In this document: one piece after another, positions 1 to 6,020 of the stretch
How the letters are laid out: each line of letters opens with the position of its first letter
How positions within the stretch are numbered: the stretch's first letter is position 1
Assembly: GCA_007125875.1 (NCBI GenBank)
Contig: SLCI01000193.1
Coordinates: 1 to 9,477, forward strand
Source of the DNA: Kiritimatiellia bacterium
GTDB lineage: Bacteria; Verrucomicrobiota; Kiritimatiellia; SLAD01
Reading direction: 5' to 3'
DNA length: 9,477 bases
The notes under the pieces: generated by a model
What the model was told of the DNA's origin: nothing
Seen by the model: the letters and a program-made list of their open reading frames with translations, nothing else
The model's database searches: none
Translations under genes and position numbers: made by a program

Positions 1-240
1 ATTTCGCATGCGGACGTGGTGGCGGTGATTCGGGCGAATGCGGGGACGGCGCTTGAAAAGGTGGAAATCTTTGATATCTTTGAGGGTGACGCGATTGGTG
101 CTGGTCGAAAGAGCATGGCGTACAGCGTCACGTATCGTTCCGCGGAGCGAACCTTGACGGATGAGGATGCGAACGCATACCATGATCGGGTTAAGGACGC
201 GATTCGGAGTGAGTTGAATGTGACTATTAGAGAGAGCTGA
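1..240 (+). CDS. pheT: Phenylalanyl-tRNA synthetase beta subunit, C-terminal fragment (5' end outside window)
   Basis: The reading frame is open from base 1 and stops at TGA 238-240, giving the last 79 residues of a longer protein. They match the ferredoxin-fold anticodon-binding (FDX-ACB) domain that closes bacterial PheT: the segments VEIFDIFEGDAIGAGRKSMA and TYRSAERTLTDEDAN follow the family pattern 'lfDvY.G..ig.gkkSlAy...yrs.drTLtdeev', and the end LNVTIRES fits the terminal strand. In the complete enzyme this domain binds the tRNA-Phe anticodon stem, and the alpha2-beta2 enzyme charges tRNA-Phe in the cytoplasm. The catalytic alpha subunit and the rest of beta should lie upstream of the window. 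A methionine in this frame at position 16 is internal and is not a start. The family call is firm; only the missing part is unseen. Confidence 0.93.
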   Translation: MSHADVVAVIRANAGTALEKVEIFDIFEGDAIGAGRKSMAYSVTYRSAERTLTDEDANAYHDRVKDAIRSELNVTIRES

Positions 241-278
241 TGTCGATCGGATCGCCGCTTAAACAATGGATTAGGTAA

Positions 279-488
279 ATGATGAACCCCAATGTAAATT
301 GGTTTGAAACACTGACCCTTGTATTGCTGGTCCTGCTTGTTGTGGTGCCGGCAGCCAAGGTTTTGATTACTTCCTCGCTTGAAACTGTGCGAATACGTTC
401 TCGCGTTCATGACGAACGCGAATACGCAAAATCTGTGGCGCGTAGGCGCGGTAATTCCGCATTTGATGCACACGGCGGCGGCCGGTAG
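279..488 (+). CDS. Small single-pass membrane protein of unknown function
   Basis: A 69-residue ORF begins 38 bp after the pheT stop. Residues 1-9 are polar, and about 10-31 (LTLVLLVLLVVVPAAKVLI) form one strongly hydrophobic helix. A basic, charged tail follows (RIRSRVHDEREYAKSVARRR), so the expected topology is a short outside end with the tail in the cytoplasm. The start could be either of two adjacent ATG codons (279 or 282); the upstream Shine-Dalgarno match (taggta) is weak. Its position between pheT and the 6S RNA is where many bacteria carry zapA, but this sequence has no ZapA features and is shorter. I recognise no family. The regular hydrophobic segment argues for a real gene, while the poor ribosome site and the Gly/Arg-rich end argue for caution. 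Confidence 0.5.
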   Translation: MMNPNVNWFETLTLVLLVLLVVVPAAKVLITSSLETVRIRSRVHDEREYAKSVARRRGNSAFDAHGGGR

Positions 489-512
489 TAAGCGAAGTCG
501 GCCTTGTTCTTT
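480..512 (+). terminator. Weak candidate terminator at the end of the pheT-side transcript
   Basis: GGCCG at 480-484 can pair with CGGCC at 499-503, extended by two G-U pairs. The T-rich run ttgttcttt follows at 504-512. The hairpin overlaps the last codons of the small ORF and lies about 40 bp before the predicted 6S RNA 5' end, so it would separate the two transcripts. The loop is about 10-14 nt and the T tract is interrupted, so this is a tentative call. Confidence 0.3.
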
Positions 513-552
513 ACCATATGGGGTTCCGGTTTCTGAAGGGAAGCCACAATTT

Positions 553-736
553 ACCCTGCCTTGTTCGTGATTGGGCTTAAGCGGCTCTGACCCATTAGTC
601 TAAGTTAGGGAGCAGAGTGCTTGATAGGTGCCTGCATGTCCTTGAAACAGGATAGCAGAATCTTATTTGAGCGCGGCACCCACCCTTAATATAGGGAACG
701 GAGACAAAGCTCTAACGGCAAAGGCGGGGTTTTTTT
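553..736 (+). ncRNA. ssrS: 6S RNA (SsrS), regulator of housekeeping RNA polymerase
   Basis: This stretch folds like a 6S RNA of about 180 nt. The closing stem pairs accctgccttg (553-563) with caaaggcggggt (719-730), with one bulge and one G-U pair. A second stem pairs gggctt (573-578) with aagctc (707-712). An unpaired middle then forms the open bubble, with a small hairpin ccct/aggg (683-686/693-696) on its 3' side. The top arm is closed by ggtgc/gcacc (627-631/676-680) and ctgc/gcag (632-635/655-658), and ends in tcct/agga (639-642/649-652). Seven T residues follow at 730-736. The 3' strand motif gcggcacccaccc resembles what I recall of 6S RNAs outside enterobacteria. 6S RNA mimics an open promoter and sequesters sigma70-type holoenzyme, and in many bacteria it lies beside the fthC/ygfA gene; here rarA stands between them. 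The 5' end is inferred from pairing. Confidence 0.8.
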
Positions 737-766
737 GTGGGCGGACTTGAGGGGCGAACAACGGAC

Positions 767-2119
767 ATGGAGCTGTTCGAGCAAACTGGTGGAGAAGAGG
801 TAGCGACGGCGACGCGGCAGCCGTTGGCCGCCCGCATGCGCCCGCAGACGCTGGACGAGGTCGTGGGGCAAACCCATATCCTCGGCGCCGGCAAACTCTT
901 GCGCCGCGCCATTGAGGCCGATCGCCTCGGCAGCATCATCCTGTATGGCCCGCCCGGCTGCGGCAAGACCACGCTGGCTGAGGTGATTGCTCGCGTTACG
1001 CAACGTCGTTTCGAGCGTGCCAGCGGCGTGCTGTCGAATGTCGCTGAGTTGCGCGGCTTGATGAAAAACGCCGAGCATCATAAACAGCATGGTGGCAAGG
1101 AAACCATTCTCTTCATCGACGAAATCCACCGGTTCAGCAAATCGCAGCAGGACGTATTGCTGCCGTATGTCGAGCAAGGCACCATCACGCTGATTGGTGC
1201 GACCACCCATAATCCCTTTTTCTTTATCAATAGTCCGCTGACGTCGCGGTCCCAGATTTTTCAGTTAGAACCCTTGCCCGAAGAAGCCGTATCAGCGCTG
1301 TTACAGCGGGCCTTGCGACAGGACCCGGAACTCAGTGAGCGGACGATCACTCTGGATGCTGAAGCTGCGGCTCATTTGGCGGATGTGTGCGAAGGAGATG
1401 CTCGACGAGCGTTGAATGCGCTGGAAATCGCCGTGTTAACGACCTTGCCCGACGAGGCAGGTCAGATACATATCACGCGTGAGGTCGCCGCCGAATCGAT
1501 TCAGAAGAAAGCCGTCGTGTACGACCATGATGAGGATGAGCATTACGATACCATTTCCGCCTTCATCAAGAGCGTGCGGGGTTCGGATCCGAATGCGGCC
1601 ATTTATTGGCTCGCGAAGATGCTCTATGCCGGTGAAGATCCGCGTTTTATTGCGCGGCGCCTGATTATTTTGGCGTCCGAGGATATCGGCAACGCCGATC
1701 CGCGCGCTTTGACCGTAGCGGTCTCTGCGCTGTCGGCAGTCGATTTCGTGGGCATGCCGGAAGCGCGTATTGTGTTGGGACAGGCGACAACCTATCTGGC
1801 CACCGCCCCAAAAAGTAACGCGTCGTACCTCGCCATCGATGCCGCGCTGGCCGATGTCAAAGAGGGGCGCACCTTGCCGGTACCGAAACCGTTGCGCGAC
1901 GGTGGCAAGGCGGGTCGCAAGGCCTTTGGGTACACCGGTTACGCCTATGCGCATGATCATCCGGAACATTTTGTAGATCAGGAATACGTTCCGACCGACA
2001 AAATCTATTATCAGCCGGATGGTCAAGGCTATGAAGATACAATCGTGAAGCGCATTCAGCACTGGAACCATTTACGCAAAACAAAACAGGAGAAACCTAC
2101 CCATGAAAAGCAAAGATGA
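767..2119 (+). CDS. rarA: Replication-associated recombination protein A (RarA/MgsA), AAA+ ATPase
   Basis: RarA is a clamp-loader-like AAA+ ATPase (family with yeast Mgs1 and human WRNIP1) that acts at stalled or gapped replication forks. With the ATG at 767 the protein has 450 residues, a normal size. The N-terminal segment PLAARMRPQTLDEVVGQTHI is typical. Walker A is GPPGCGKT at 61-68, Walker B is LFIDEIH at 115-121, and the sensor-1 region GATTHNPFF starts near 144. The MgsA C-terminal domain includes HYDTISAFIKSVRGSDPNAA and LASEDIGNADPRA. A GTG at 737 would add ten residues, but it directly abuts the T run ending the 6S RNA; the 767 ATG has gagggg (749-754) upstream, 12 nt away. The 3' end overlaps the next gene by 17 bp, suggesting coupled translation. 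Family assignment is very secure; the exact start is less so. Confidence 0.95.
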   Translation: MELFEQTGGEEVATATRQPLAARMRPQTLDEVVGQTHILGAGKLLRRAIEADRLGSIILYGPPGCGKTTLAEVIARVTQRRFERASGVLSNVAELRGLMKNAEHHKQHGGKETILFIDEIHRFSKSQQDVLLPYVEQGTITLIGATTHNPFFFINSPLTSRSQIFQLEPLPEEAVSALLQRALRQDPELSERTITLDAEAAAHLADVCEGDARRALNALEIAVLTTLPDEAGQIHITREVAAESIQKKAVVYDHDEDEHYDTISAFIKSVRGSDPNAAIYWLAKMLYAGEDPRFIARRLIILASEDIGNADPRALTVAVSALSAVDFVGMPEARIVLGQATTYLATAPKSNASYLAIDAALADVKEGRTLPVPKPLRDGGKAGRKAFGYTGYAYAHDHPEHFVDQEYVPTDKIYYQPDGQGYEDTIVKRIQHWNHLRKTKQEKPTHEKQR

Positions 2120-2666
2120 GTTACGCCACGACATTCGAGTGAGCCGGGCCCAGTTGACCTTGGCAGATATCGAAGAGCGAGGGAAAAAGGCGATTGAGAA
2201 CCTGCGCGCGTTACCCGAGTTGCAAGAGTCGAAGGCGATAGCTTGTTACCTCTCGAAAACGTTTGAAGTGCAAACCCAGCGGTTCATTGAGTCTTGTTTG
2301 AGCGCGGGCAAACGCGTGTGCGTGCCGCGTCATATTGATGGCGAGCGCGGATATGCGTGGTCCTGGGTTGTGCCGGGTGGTGCTTGGCGCGATGGGCCCT
2401 GGCACATTGCGGAACCGGCGCATTATCGCGCCGTTGATCGGAACGAGTTGGACCTTGCGATCGTGCCGGCTGTTGCGGTGGATCCTGCCGGCAACCGGCT
2501 GGGCCACGGAGGCGGCAATGTCGACCGCTTGTTGATGGGGCTGGATGCGCCGCATGTGGCGCTGGTGTTCGATTTTCAAATTTTGGATGAGATTCCGGTT
2601 AACGAACATGATGTGCCGGTGCAAATCATTGTAAGCGAGAAAAAAGTCCATCGAGTGGAGAAGTAG
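2103..2666 (+). CDS. fthC: 5-formyltetrahydrofolate cyclo-ligase (MTHFS)
   Basis: The 187-residue product matches the ATP-dependent enzyme that converts 5-formyl-THF to 5,10-methenyl-THF, returning stored or inhibitory folate to the one-carbon pool. Family features include the basic N-terminus KDELRHDIRVSRAQL, the segment KAIACYLSKTFEVQTQRFI, GKRVCVPRH (69-77), and the phosphate/ATP-binding stretch AVDPAGNRLGHGGGNVDRLL (125-144). The C-terminal PVNEHDVPVQIIVSEK is also typical. The usual glycine-rich motif reads LGYGxGYYDR; here the two tyrosines are Asn139 and Val140 and the first Tyr is His135, while the glycines, Asp141 and Arg142 remain. The start has aggaga at 2088-2093, 9 nt before ATG. 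The gene overlaps rarA and is followed by rny after one base, so it is probably mid-operon. It is also known as ygfA, next to 6S RNA in E. coli. Confidence 0.9.
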   Translation: MKSKDELRHDIRVSRAQLTLADIEERGKKAIENLRALPELQESKAIACYLSKTFEVQTQRFIESCLSAGKRVCVPRHIDGERGYAWSWVVPGGAWRDGPWHIAEPAHYRAVDRNELDLAIVPAVAVDPAGNRLGHGGGNVDRLLMGLDAPHVALVFDFQILDEIPVNEHDVPVQIIVSEKKVHRVEK

Positions 2667-2667
2667 A

Positions 2668-4239
2668 ATGAGCTTTTCTCTCGCCATGGAGATCATCCCG
2701 CTGATTGCGTTTGCCGGCTTGTGCGGCATCGTGGTGGGGTTTGGTGCGCATGCGGTGGGCGCAAAGTTAACGACGGCCTATGCCCAGCGGAACGCTCGAC
2801 TCATCCTGGACAATGCGAAGCGCGAGTACGATGCGATGCTGCGTGAGGCCAAACTTACGGCCAAGGATGAGTACATTAAGCTGCATGAAAAGTTTGAACA
2901 GGAGACCCATGTCCGACGCCAGGAGCTGATGAAGTTTGAGGAACGTATTGGTGAGCGCGAGAAGGGGCTCGATCGGCGTTTGGAAATGGTGGAGCGTAAA
3001 GAGCTACAACTTGAGGAGCGGTTGCAAGCATTAGAGATCCAGAAGGAAGAGCTCGCGAAAGAGACCACGCAATTGCAGTCGTTGATTGAGGACGAACATC
3101 GCCGTATCCAGGAGGTGTCCGAACTTACCCAGGAAGAAGCGCGCGAGTTACTGTTTGAACGCCTGAAAGAAGAGTTAAGCGGCGAGCAGGGCGCGTTGAT
3201 TCGACGCATGCAAGAGCAAGCCTGTCTGACCGCCGAAGACGAGGCGCGCCACATCATTAGTATGGCCGTTGAACGGTATGCCGCTGATCAAGTGAGCGAT
3301 ATCACAACGTCCAGCGTGGCCCTGCCGAGCGATGAAATGAAAGGACGTATTATCGGGAAGGAAGGACGCAACATCCGGTCGCTCGAAGCCGCTACCGGCG
3401 TCAATTTTATGATCGATGACACGCCGGAAGTGGTCGTGATCTCGGGCTTTGATCCGTTGCGGCGCGAGATTGCCAAAATCTCCTTGGAGCGGCTGATTGG
3501 CGACGGGCGGATCAATCCTGCAAGGATTGAAGAGGTGGTCCGGAAGGTGGAATCTGAGATTGATGAGACGATTCGCAAAGCCGGTGAAGACGCCATTTTT
3601 GATCTGGGCCTGAGTAACGTGGCACCGGAAATCGTCAAGACGCTCGGTCGGCTGAAATTCCGACAGAGTTTTTCCCAAAACGTGCTACAGCACTCCATTG
3701 AGGTGGGACACCTGATGGGTAATATGGCGAGTGAAATGGGGTTGGACGTGCATCTGGCTCGGCGTATCGGCTTGTTCCATGATATCGGCAAGGCGCTCGA
3801 TCATCAGATCGAGGGCAGCCATGCTATCATCGGCGCCGACTTATTAAAGCGTAATGGAGAGAACCACATCGTATGCAATGCCGTGGCGGCGCATCACCAT
3901 GAAGTGGAGGGACAAAGTGTCTACGCGCCCTTAACAACCGCCGCAGATGCGATGACGGCTTCGCGCCCCGGCGCACGCGCAGAAACAACCGCTATTTATG
4001 TGAAGCGGCTCGAGAAGTTGGAGGAAATTGCGAACTCTTTCCGTGGTGTCGTGAAGGCCTTCGCGATCCAGGCGGGTCGTGAAATACGGGTGATTGTGGA
4101 GCCTAGCAAAATCGATGACAACGAAGCCATGCAGATGGCGCGAAACATCAGTAAGCAAATTGAGCAAGAGCTGCAGTTTCCCGGTCAGATTAAGGTGACC
4201 GTCGTGCGTGAGACGCGTTGTGTTGAGTACGCACGCTGA
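2668..4239 (+). CDS. rny: Ribonuclease Y
   Basis: RNase Y is a membrane-anchored endoribonuclease that starts mRNA decay in many bacteria lacking RNase E. The 523-residue length is close to the family norm. A hydrophobic N-terminal segment (about 9-27, IIPLIAFAGLCGIVVGFG) would anchor it in the inner membrane. A long charged coiled coil follows at roughly 40-200. The KH RNA-binding domain has the GXXG loop IIGKEGRN at 228-235. The metal-dependent HD domain carries QHSIEVGHLM, the catalytic pair H371-D372 in GLFHDIGKALDHQ, AAHHHEVEG (407-415) and AADAMTASRPGARAET (425-440). The conserved C-terminal segment is REIRVIVEPSKIDDNEA. The ATG lies one base after the fthC stop, with tggag at 2656-2660 inside that gene, so expression is probably coupled. 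All key residues are present. Confidence 0.97.
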   Translation: MSFSLAMEIIPLIAFAGLCGIVVGFGAHAVGAKLTTAYAQRNARLILDNAKREYDAMLREAKLTAKDEYIKLHEKFEQETHVRRQELMKFEERIGEREKGLDRRLEMVERKELQLEERLQALEIQKEELAKETTQLQSLIEDEHRRIQEVSELTQEEARELLFERLKEELSGEQGALIRRMQEQACLTAEDEARHIISMAVERYAADQVSDITTSSVALPSDEMKGRIIGKEGRNIRSLEAATGVNFMIDDTPEVVVISGFDPLRREIAKISLERLIGDGRINPARIEEVVRKVESEIDETIRKAGEDAIFDLGLSNVAPEIVKTLGRLKFRQSFSQNVLQHSIEVGHLMGNMASEMGLDVHLARRIGLFHDIGKALDHQIEGSHAIIGADLLKRNGENHIVCNAVAAHHHEVEGQSVYAPLTTAADAMTASRPGARAETTAIYVKRLEKLEEIANSFRGVVKAFAIQAGREIRVIVEPSKIDDNEAMQMARNISKQIEQELQFPGQIKVTVVRETRCVEYAR

Positions 4240-4261
4240 TTCAAAATGAGAGAGCGAGAGT

Positions 4262-4633
4262 ATGCAGGGAAACGAAGCCACCGTATTTTATGATCAGCAC
4301 TGTCGCTTGTGCCATGCCAGTGTCGCATTCATACGGAAACGCGATAAGCATCAGCGGTTTGCTTTTGAACCGCTCCAGACAACGCGTGGTCAGGAAGTTG
4401 CGAGCAAGGCGGGGCTCGATCCGAGCCAGCCGGGCAGCTTAGTGTTGGAGCAGGCGGGGCAATGCTATGTCCGTAGCGATGGCGCGCTTCGTATTGCGCG
4501 GGGACTTCGTCAACCTTGGCCGATTTTGGTGGTGTTTCGCGTCATTCCGCGTCCTTTACGGGATGTGGTCTACGATTGGGTCGCGCGCAATCGTTACCGT
4601 TGGTTTGGACGCTATGAGATGCCGAACGATTGA
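4262..4633 (+). CDS. DCC-family (DUF393) thiol-disulfide oxidoreductase-like protein
   Basis: A 123-residue protein of the DCC/DUF393 family, named for its conserved Asp-Cys-Cys. The motif D11-Q-H-C14-R-L-C17 follows the first beta strand (ATVFYD), giving the CxxC redox pair typical of thioredoxin-like folds. The family end motif is also present: VYDWVARNRYRWFGRYE. The substrate of these proteins is generally unknown; a thiol-disulfide role is inferred from the CxxC. There is no signal peptide, so it is likely cytoplasmic. It begins 22 bp after rny, with a gagag-type ribosome site just upstream (4248-4260), and is probably the last gene of the rarA-fthC-rny unit. No clear terminator follows; the repeat-rich region starts within 40 bp of its stop. 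The family call is good, the function unknown. Confidence 0.85.
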   Translation: MQGNEATVFYDQHCRLCHASVAFIRKRDKHQRFAFEPLQTTRGQEVASKAGLDPSQPGSLVLEQAGQCYVRSDGALRIARGLRQPWPILVVFRVIPRPLRDVVYDWVARNRYRWFGRYEMPND

Positions 4634-4672
4634 AGTCGGTTGAGGTCTGTGCCTTACCTTCGCGTGACGGGA

Positions 4673-4799
4673 TTGGTAGGGCGAGGCTGCCTGCCCGTCC
4701 TCCGGCGGGTCCCTGCCGAGCCGCTGGAACGGGCGCACGAGCGGGTCAGCCCACGCGCGAAGCAGCACTGCGGCTCATCCAGAGGATTCGCCCTACCAA
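4673..4799. repeat. 127-bp element bounded by perfect 12-bp inverted repeats
   Basis: The ends ttggtagggcga (4673-4684) and tcgccctaccaa (4788-4799) are exact reverse complements, and the interior also has pairing arms such as gagccgc against gcggctc (ending 4776). The gtagggcg core recurs in the hairpin at 7972-7990, suggesting a related REP-like or MITE-like family. There is no coding capacity inside. No target-site duplication is obvious. Confidence 0.6.
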
Positions 4800-4820
4800 A
4801 ATTAGGACGGAACCCGCCGT

Positions 4821-4882
4821 GTCACCCGGAGCGCAGTCGGCTGTTGGTGGGGACAGAGATGTCTCGGCAAGCTCGACATGAC
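4821..4882. repeat. Dispersed repeat, copy A, with imperfect terminal inverted repeats
   Basis: This stretch starts gtcacccggagc and ends gctcgacatgac, which match as an imperfect inverted repeat (8 of 12). Its first part shares the 11-mer gagcgcagtcg with copy B at 4942-4952. Its core (31 bp, 4841-4871) is repeated with a single mismatch at 5036-5066. The core holds gacaGAGAtgtc, a small hairpin. It is probably a non-autonomous extragenic repeat. Confidence 0.6.
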
Positions 4883-4896
4883 CGTGGCGAGGGGTG

Positions 4897-4912
4897 CTCT
4901 TGCCGGCAAGAG
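4897..4912. repeat. Perfect 16-bp palindrome
   Basis: ctcttgcc followed directly by ggcaagag is an exact, loopless inverted repeat lying between two dispersed-repeat copies. It could be a protein-binding site or simply part of the repeat structure. No T tract follows, so it is not a typical terminator. Confidence 0.5.
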
Positions 4913-4933
4913 TGCGGCGTCTGAGCCGAATCT

Positions 4934-4966
4934 GCCATTCCGAGCGCAGTCGAGGAATCTCATGCA
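4934..4966. repeat. Dispersed repeat, copy B (cattccga...gaggaatctcatgca)
   Basis: It opens with cattccga (4936-4943) and closes with gaggaatctcatgca (4952-4966). Both blocks recur exactly at 8149-8156 and 8201-8215, where a longer middle separates them. The attcc and ggaat parts can pair, so the unit is a short hairpin. Just after it, accagcag (4969-4976) and ctgctggt (5002-5009) form a perfect 8-bp inverted repeat. Confidence 0.65.
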
Positions 4967-5035
4967 ATACCAGCAGCCCATGCCCGCGAAGGGAGCGTCG
5001 ACTGCTGGTTATCGGTAGTAGCGGAGTGCTGCTGG

Positions 5036-5066
5036 CTGTTGGTTGGGACAGAGATGTCTCGGCAAG
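5036..5066. repeat. Second copy of the 31-bp core repeat
   Basis: This stretch differs from 4841-4871 at one base (T instead of G at the ninth position) and lies in direct orientation 195 bp downstream. Flanking sequence differs, so the shared unit is short. It includes the gacagagatgtctcggcaag segment. Confidence 0.7.
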
Positions 5067-5119
5067 TCGGACTGCTTGCAGGGGCGCCGTAAGGCGATGC
5101 GCGTAGAACCGTCGCCAAA

Positions 5120-5941
5120 TCAGAAGGGCGCTGCCGTGCCAATGCGCGTATTCAGCGTGGCGTCGGCCAAGGTTCGGCCATCGCGCAGCACCGGGGTGCG
5201 ACGCGGTTTCCATAAACGGCGCCGGGCCTCTGCGCGAATGCGATAGCCGCGCGTGAAAAAGATCAACCAGTCGAGTTTCGCGGCGATCAAGAAGAAGGGA
5301 TATGCAAATGTTTGTATACGGGCAATTCGTTGATTCAGTTCATCGGCATCGTCCGCCTCATCCTCCTCGACACCATCGGACGGCGCTCCCGCCGCGAAGG
5401 CGCCCACTGCCAGTCGCAACAGGGTCTCGGCGCCTTCCACAAAGAAGCGCGAATAGCTGCGTGTTTCTTGGATGTCGAAGCCGTCTTTGAGGATGTCGAA
5501 CAGCGCACCTTCCGTGTAGCCAGCGCGTACGCGTTGAATGGGGCGTTCTTCCACACCAAAGAGTTTTCGCACGGGTCGCCAGAAGGTCCAGCGTTTGCGA
5601 TGCTCTGTATCCACAAACAAAAGTCCCGCCGATTTCAGGACGCGATGCGCCTCAGCCACAATGCCGTAGTCGTCTTCAACCCATTCCAAGTGATCCATAA
5701 TGATGACGCGATCGAAGACGCCGTCTCGATACGGCAACTTGGGCTCCAGTTCCTGGCTAAAGGTCCAATCACCACCGGTCGTCAAGAGCCGTGCGCGCAG
5801 TGCAGTGGGCAAGGTGCCGATGCACAAGATCTTGCGCTCATCCATCGGGCCAATCGCCTGCACGATGAGCTTGAGGCGCAAGCGCAGCAGGTAAGACCGA
5901 TTAAATACTACGTGAGCGCTATGTTCGTTTGCTGATTCCAT
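5120..5941 (-). CDS. Class I SAM-dependent methyltransferase-like protein with hydrophobic C-terminal region
   Basis: A 273-residue product with a methyltransferase type 11-like fold. The post-I and motif II-III region is clear: LPYRDGVFDRVIIMDHLEWV (69-88) matches 'lPf.d.sFD.v.....le.v', and EAHRVLKSAGLLFVDTEH (97-114) matches 'E..RvLkpgG.lv'. The SAM-binding loop is degenerate: the usual DxGxGxG is KILCIGTLPTA (37-47). Beyond about 160 there is an acidic stretch (VEEDEADDADE, 191-201), then a hydrophobic segment (FAYPFFLIAAKLDWLIFFT, 212-230) and a strongly basic tail, which may attach it to the membrane. The substrate cannot be read from sequence. The chosen start (ATG complement at 5939-5941) has no clear Shine-Dalgarno; Met33 is an alternative. 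A good promoter lies upstream. It diverges from the nucleoside kinase gene and faces the DCC gene. Confidence 0.75.
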   Translation of the reverse strand: MESANEHSAHVVFNRSYLLRLRLKLIVQAIGPMDERKILCIGTLPTALRARLLTTGGDWTFSQELEPKLPYRDGVFDRVIIMDHLEWVEDDYGIVAEAHRVLKSAGLLFVDTEHRKRWTFWRPVRKLFGVEERPIQRVRAGYTEGALFDILKDGFDIQETRSYSRFFVEGAETLLRLAVGAFAAGAPSDGVEEDEADDADELNQRIARIQTFAYPFFLIAAKLDWLIFFTRGYRIRAEARRRLWKPRRTPVLRDGRTLADATLNTRIGTAAPF

Positions 5942-5991
5942 GATCGCATTCAGTCTGCTCGAAAAAAGGGTTTTCCTGATCCAACGGAGCG

Positions 5992-6020
5992 GTTATACCT
6001 ATCCCTTGTACGTGTTACAA
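5992..6020 (-). promoter_or_regulatory. Sigma70-type promoter for the methyltransferase gene
   Basis: On the minus strand, TTGTAA (complement of 6015-6020) is followed after exactly 17 bp by TATAAC (complement of 5992-5997). The matches are 4 of 6 and 5 of 6 to the sigma70 consensus. Transcription would start near 5985, leaving about 44 nt before the ATG complement at 5941. On the plus strand the same bases read TTATAC (5993-5998), 17 bp, TACAAT (6016-6021), a weaker promoter toward the kinase gene. Confidence 0.5.

Larger units (their letters stand above)
4634..5119. other. Non-coding, repeat-rich intergenic region between convergent genes
   Basis: These 486 bp between the DCC gene and the minus-strand methyltransferase hold no convincing gene. 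The open frames here are short, Arg/Ser/Pro-rich, and overlap one another on both strands, as expected of GC-rich repeat DNA. The stretch contains a 127-bp inverted-repeat element, members of a dispersed short repeat family and a perfect 16-bp palindrome, annotated separately. It could serve as a bidirectional transcription stop by its hairpins, but no T-tract terminator is visible. Confidence 0.7.

Noticed and set aside
379..570. 63-residue ORF overlapping the small membrane ORF and 6S RNA
   Set aside because: It runs into the structured RNA, lacks a domain, and conflicts with the better membrane-helix frame.
686..1210. 174-residue minus-strand ORF
   Set aside because: It lies opposite rarA and the 6S RNA, has no recognisable domain, and rarA shows clear AAA+ motifs in the other strand.
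1436..2071. 211-residue minus-strand ORF
   Set aside because: It is antisense to the conserved C-terminal part of RarA; no family features.
3175..3791. Two 167-residue minus-strand ORFs within rny
   Set aside because: They mirror the KH/HD coding sequence of RNase Y and have no motif of their own.
4897..4912. Terminator for the DCC gene
   Set aside because: The palindrome is strong but loopless, far from the stop codon and not followed by a T run.
4821..5066. Possible CRISPR array from the repeated 31-mer
   Set aside because: Only two direct copies 195 bp apart, no regular spacers and no cas genes; it is an interspersed repeat.
5085..5096. cgcc-gtaa-ggcg hairpin as terminator of the methyltransferase gene
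   Set aside because: A 4-bp stem with no T tract on the minus strand is too weak to call.
4640..5246. Several short Arg/Ser/Pro-rich ORFs on both strands
   Set aside because: They coincide with dispersed repeats and palindromes and overlap each other, as expected from non-coding repeat DNA.
5312..5935. 207-residue plus-strand ORF opposite the methyltransferase
   Set aside because: The minus strand carries the methyltransferase motifs and a promoter; the plus frame shows no known domain or ribosome site.
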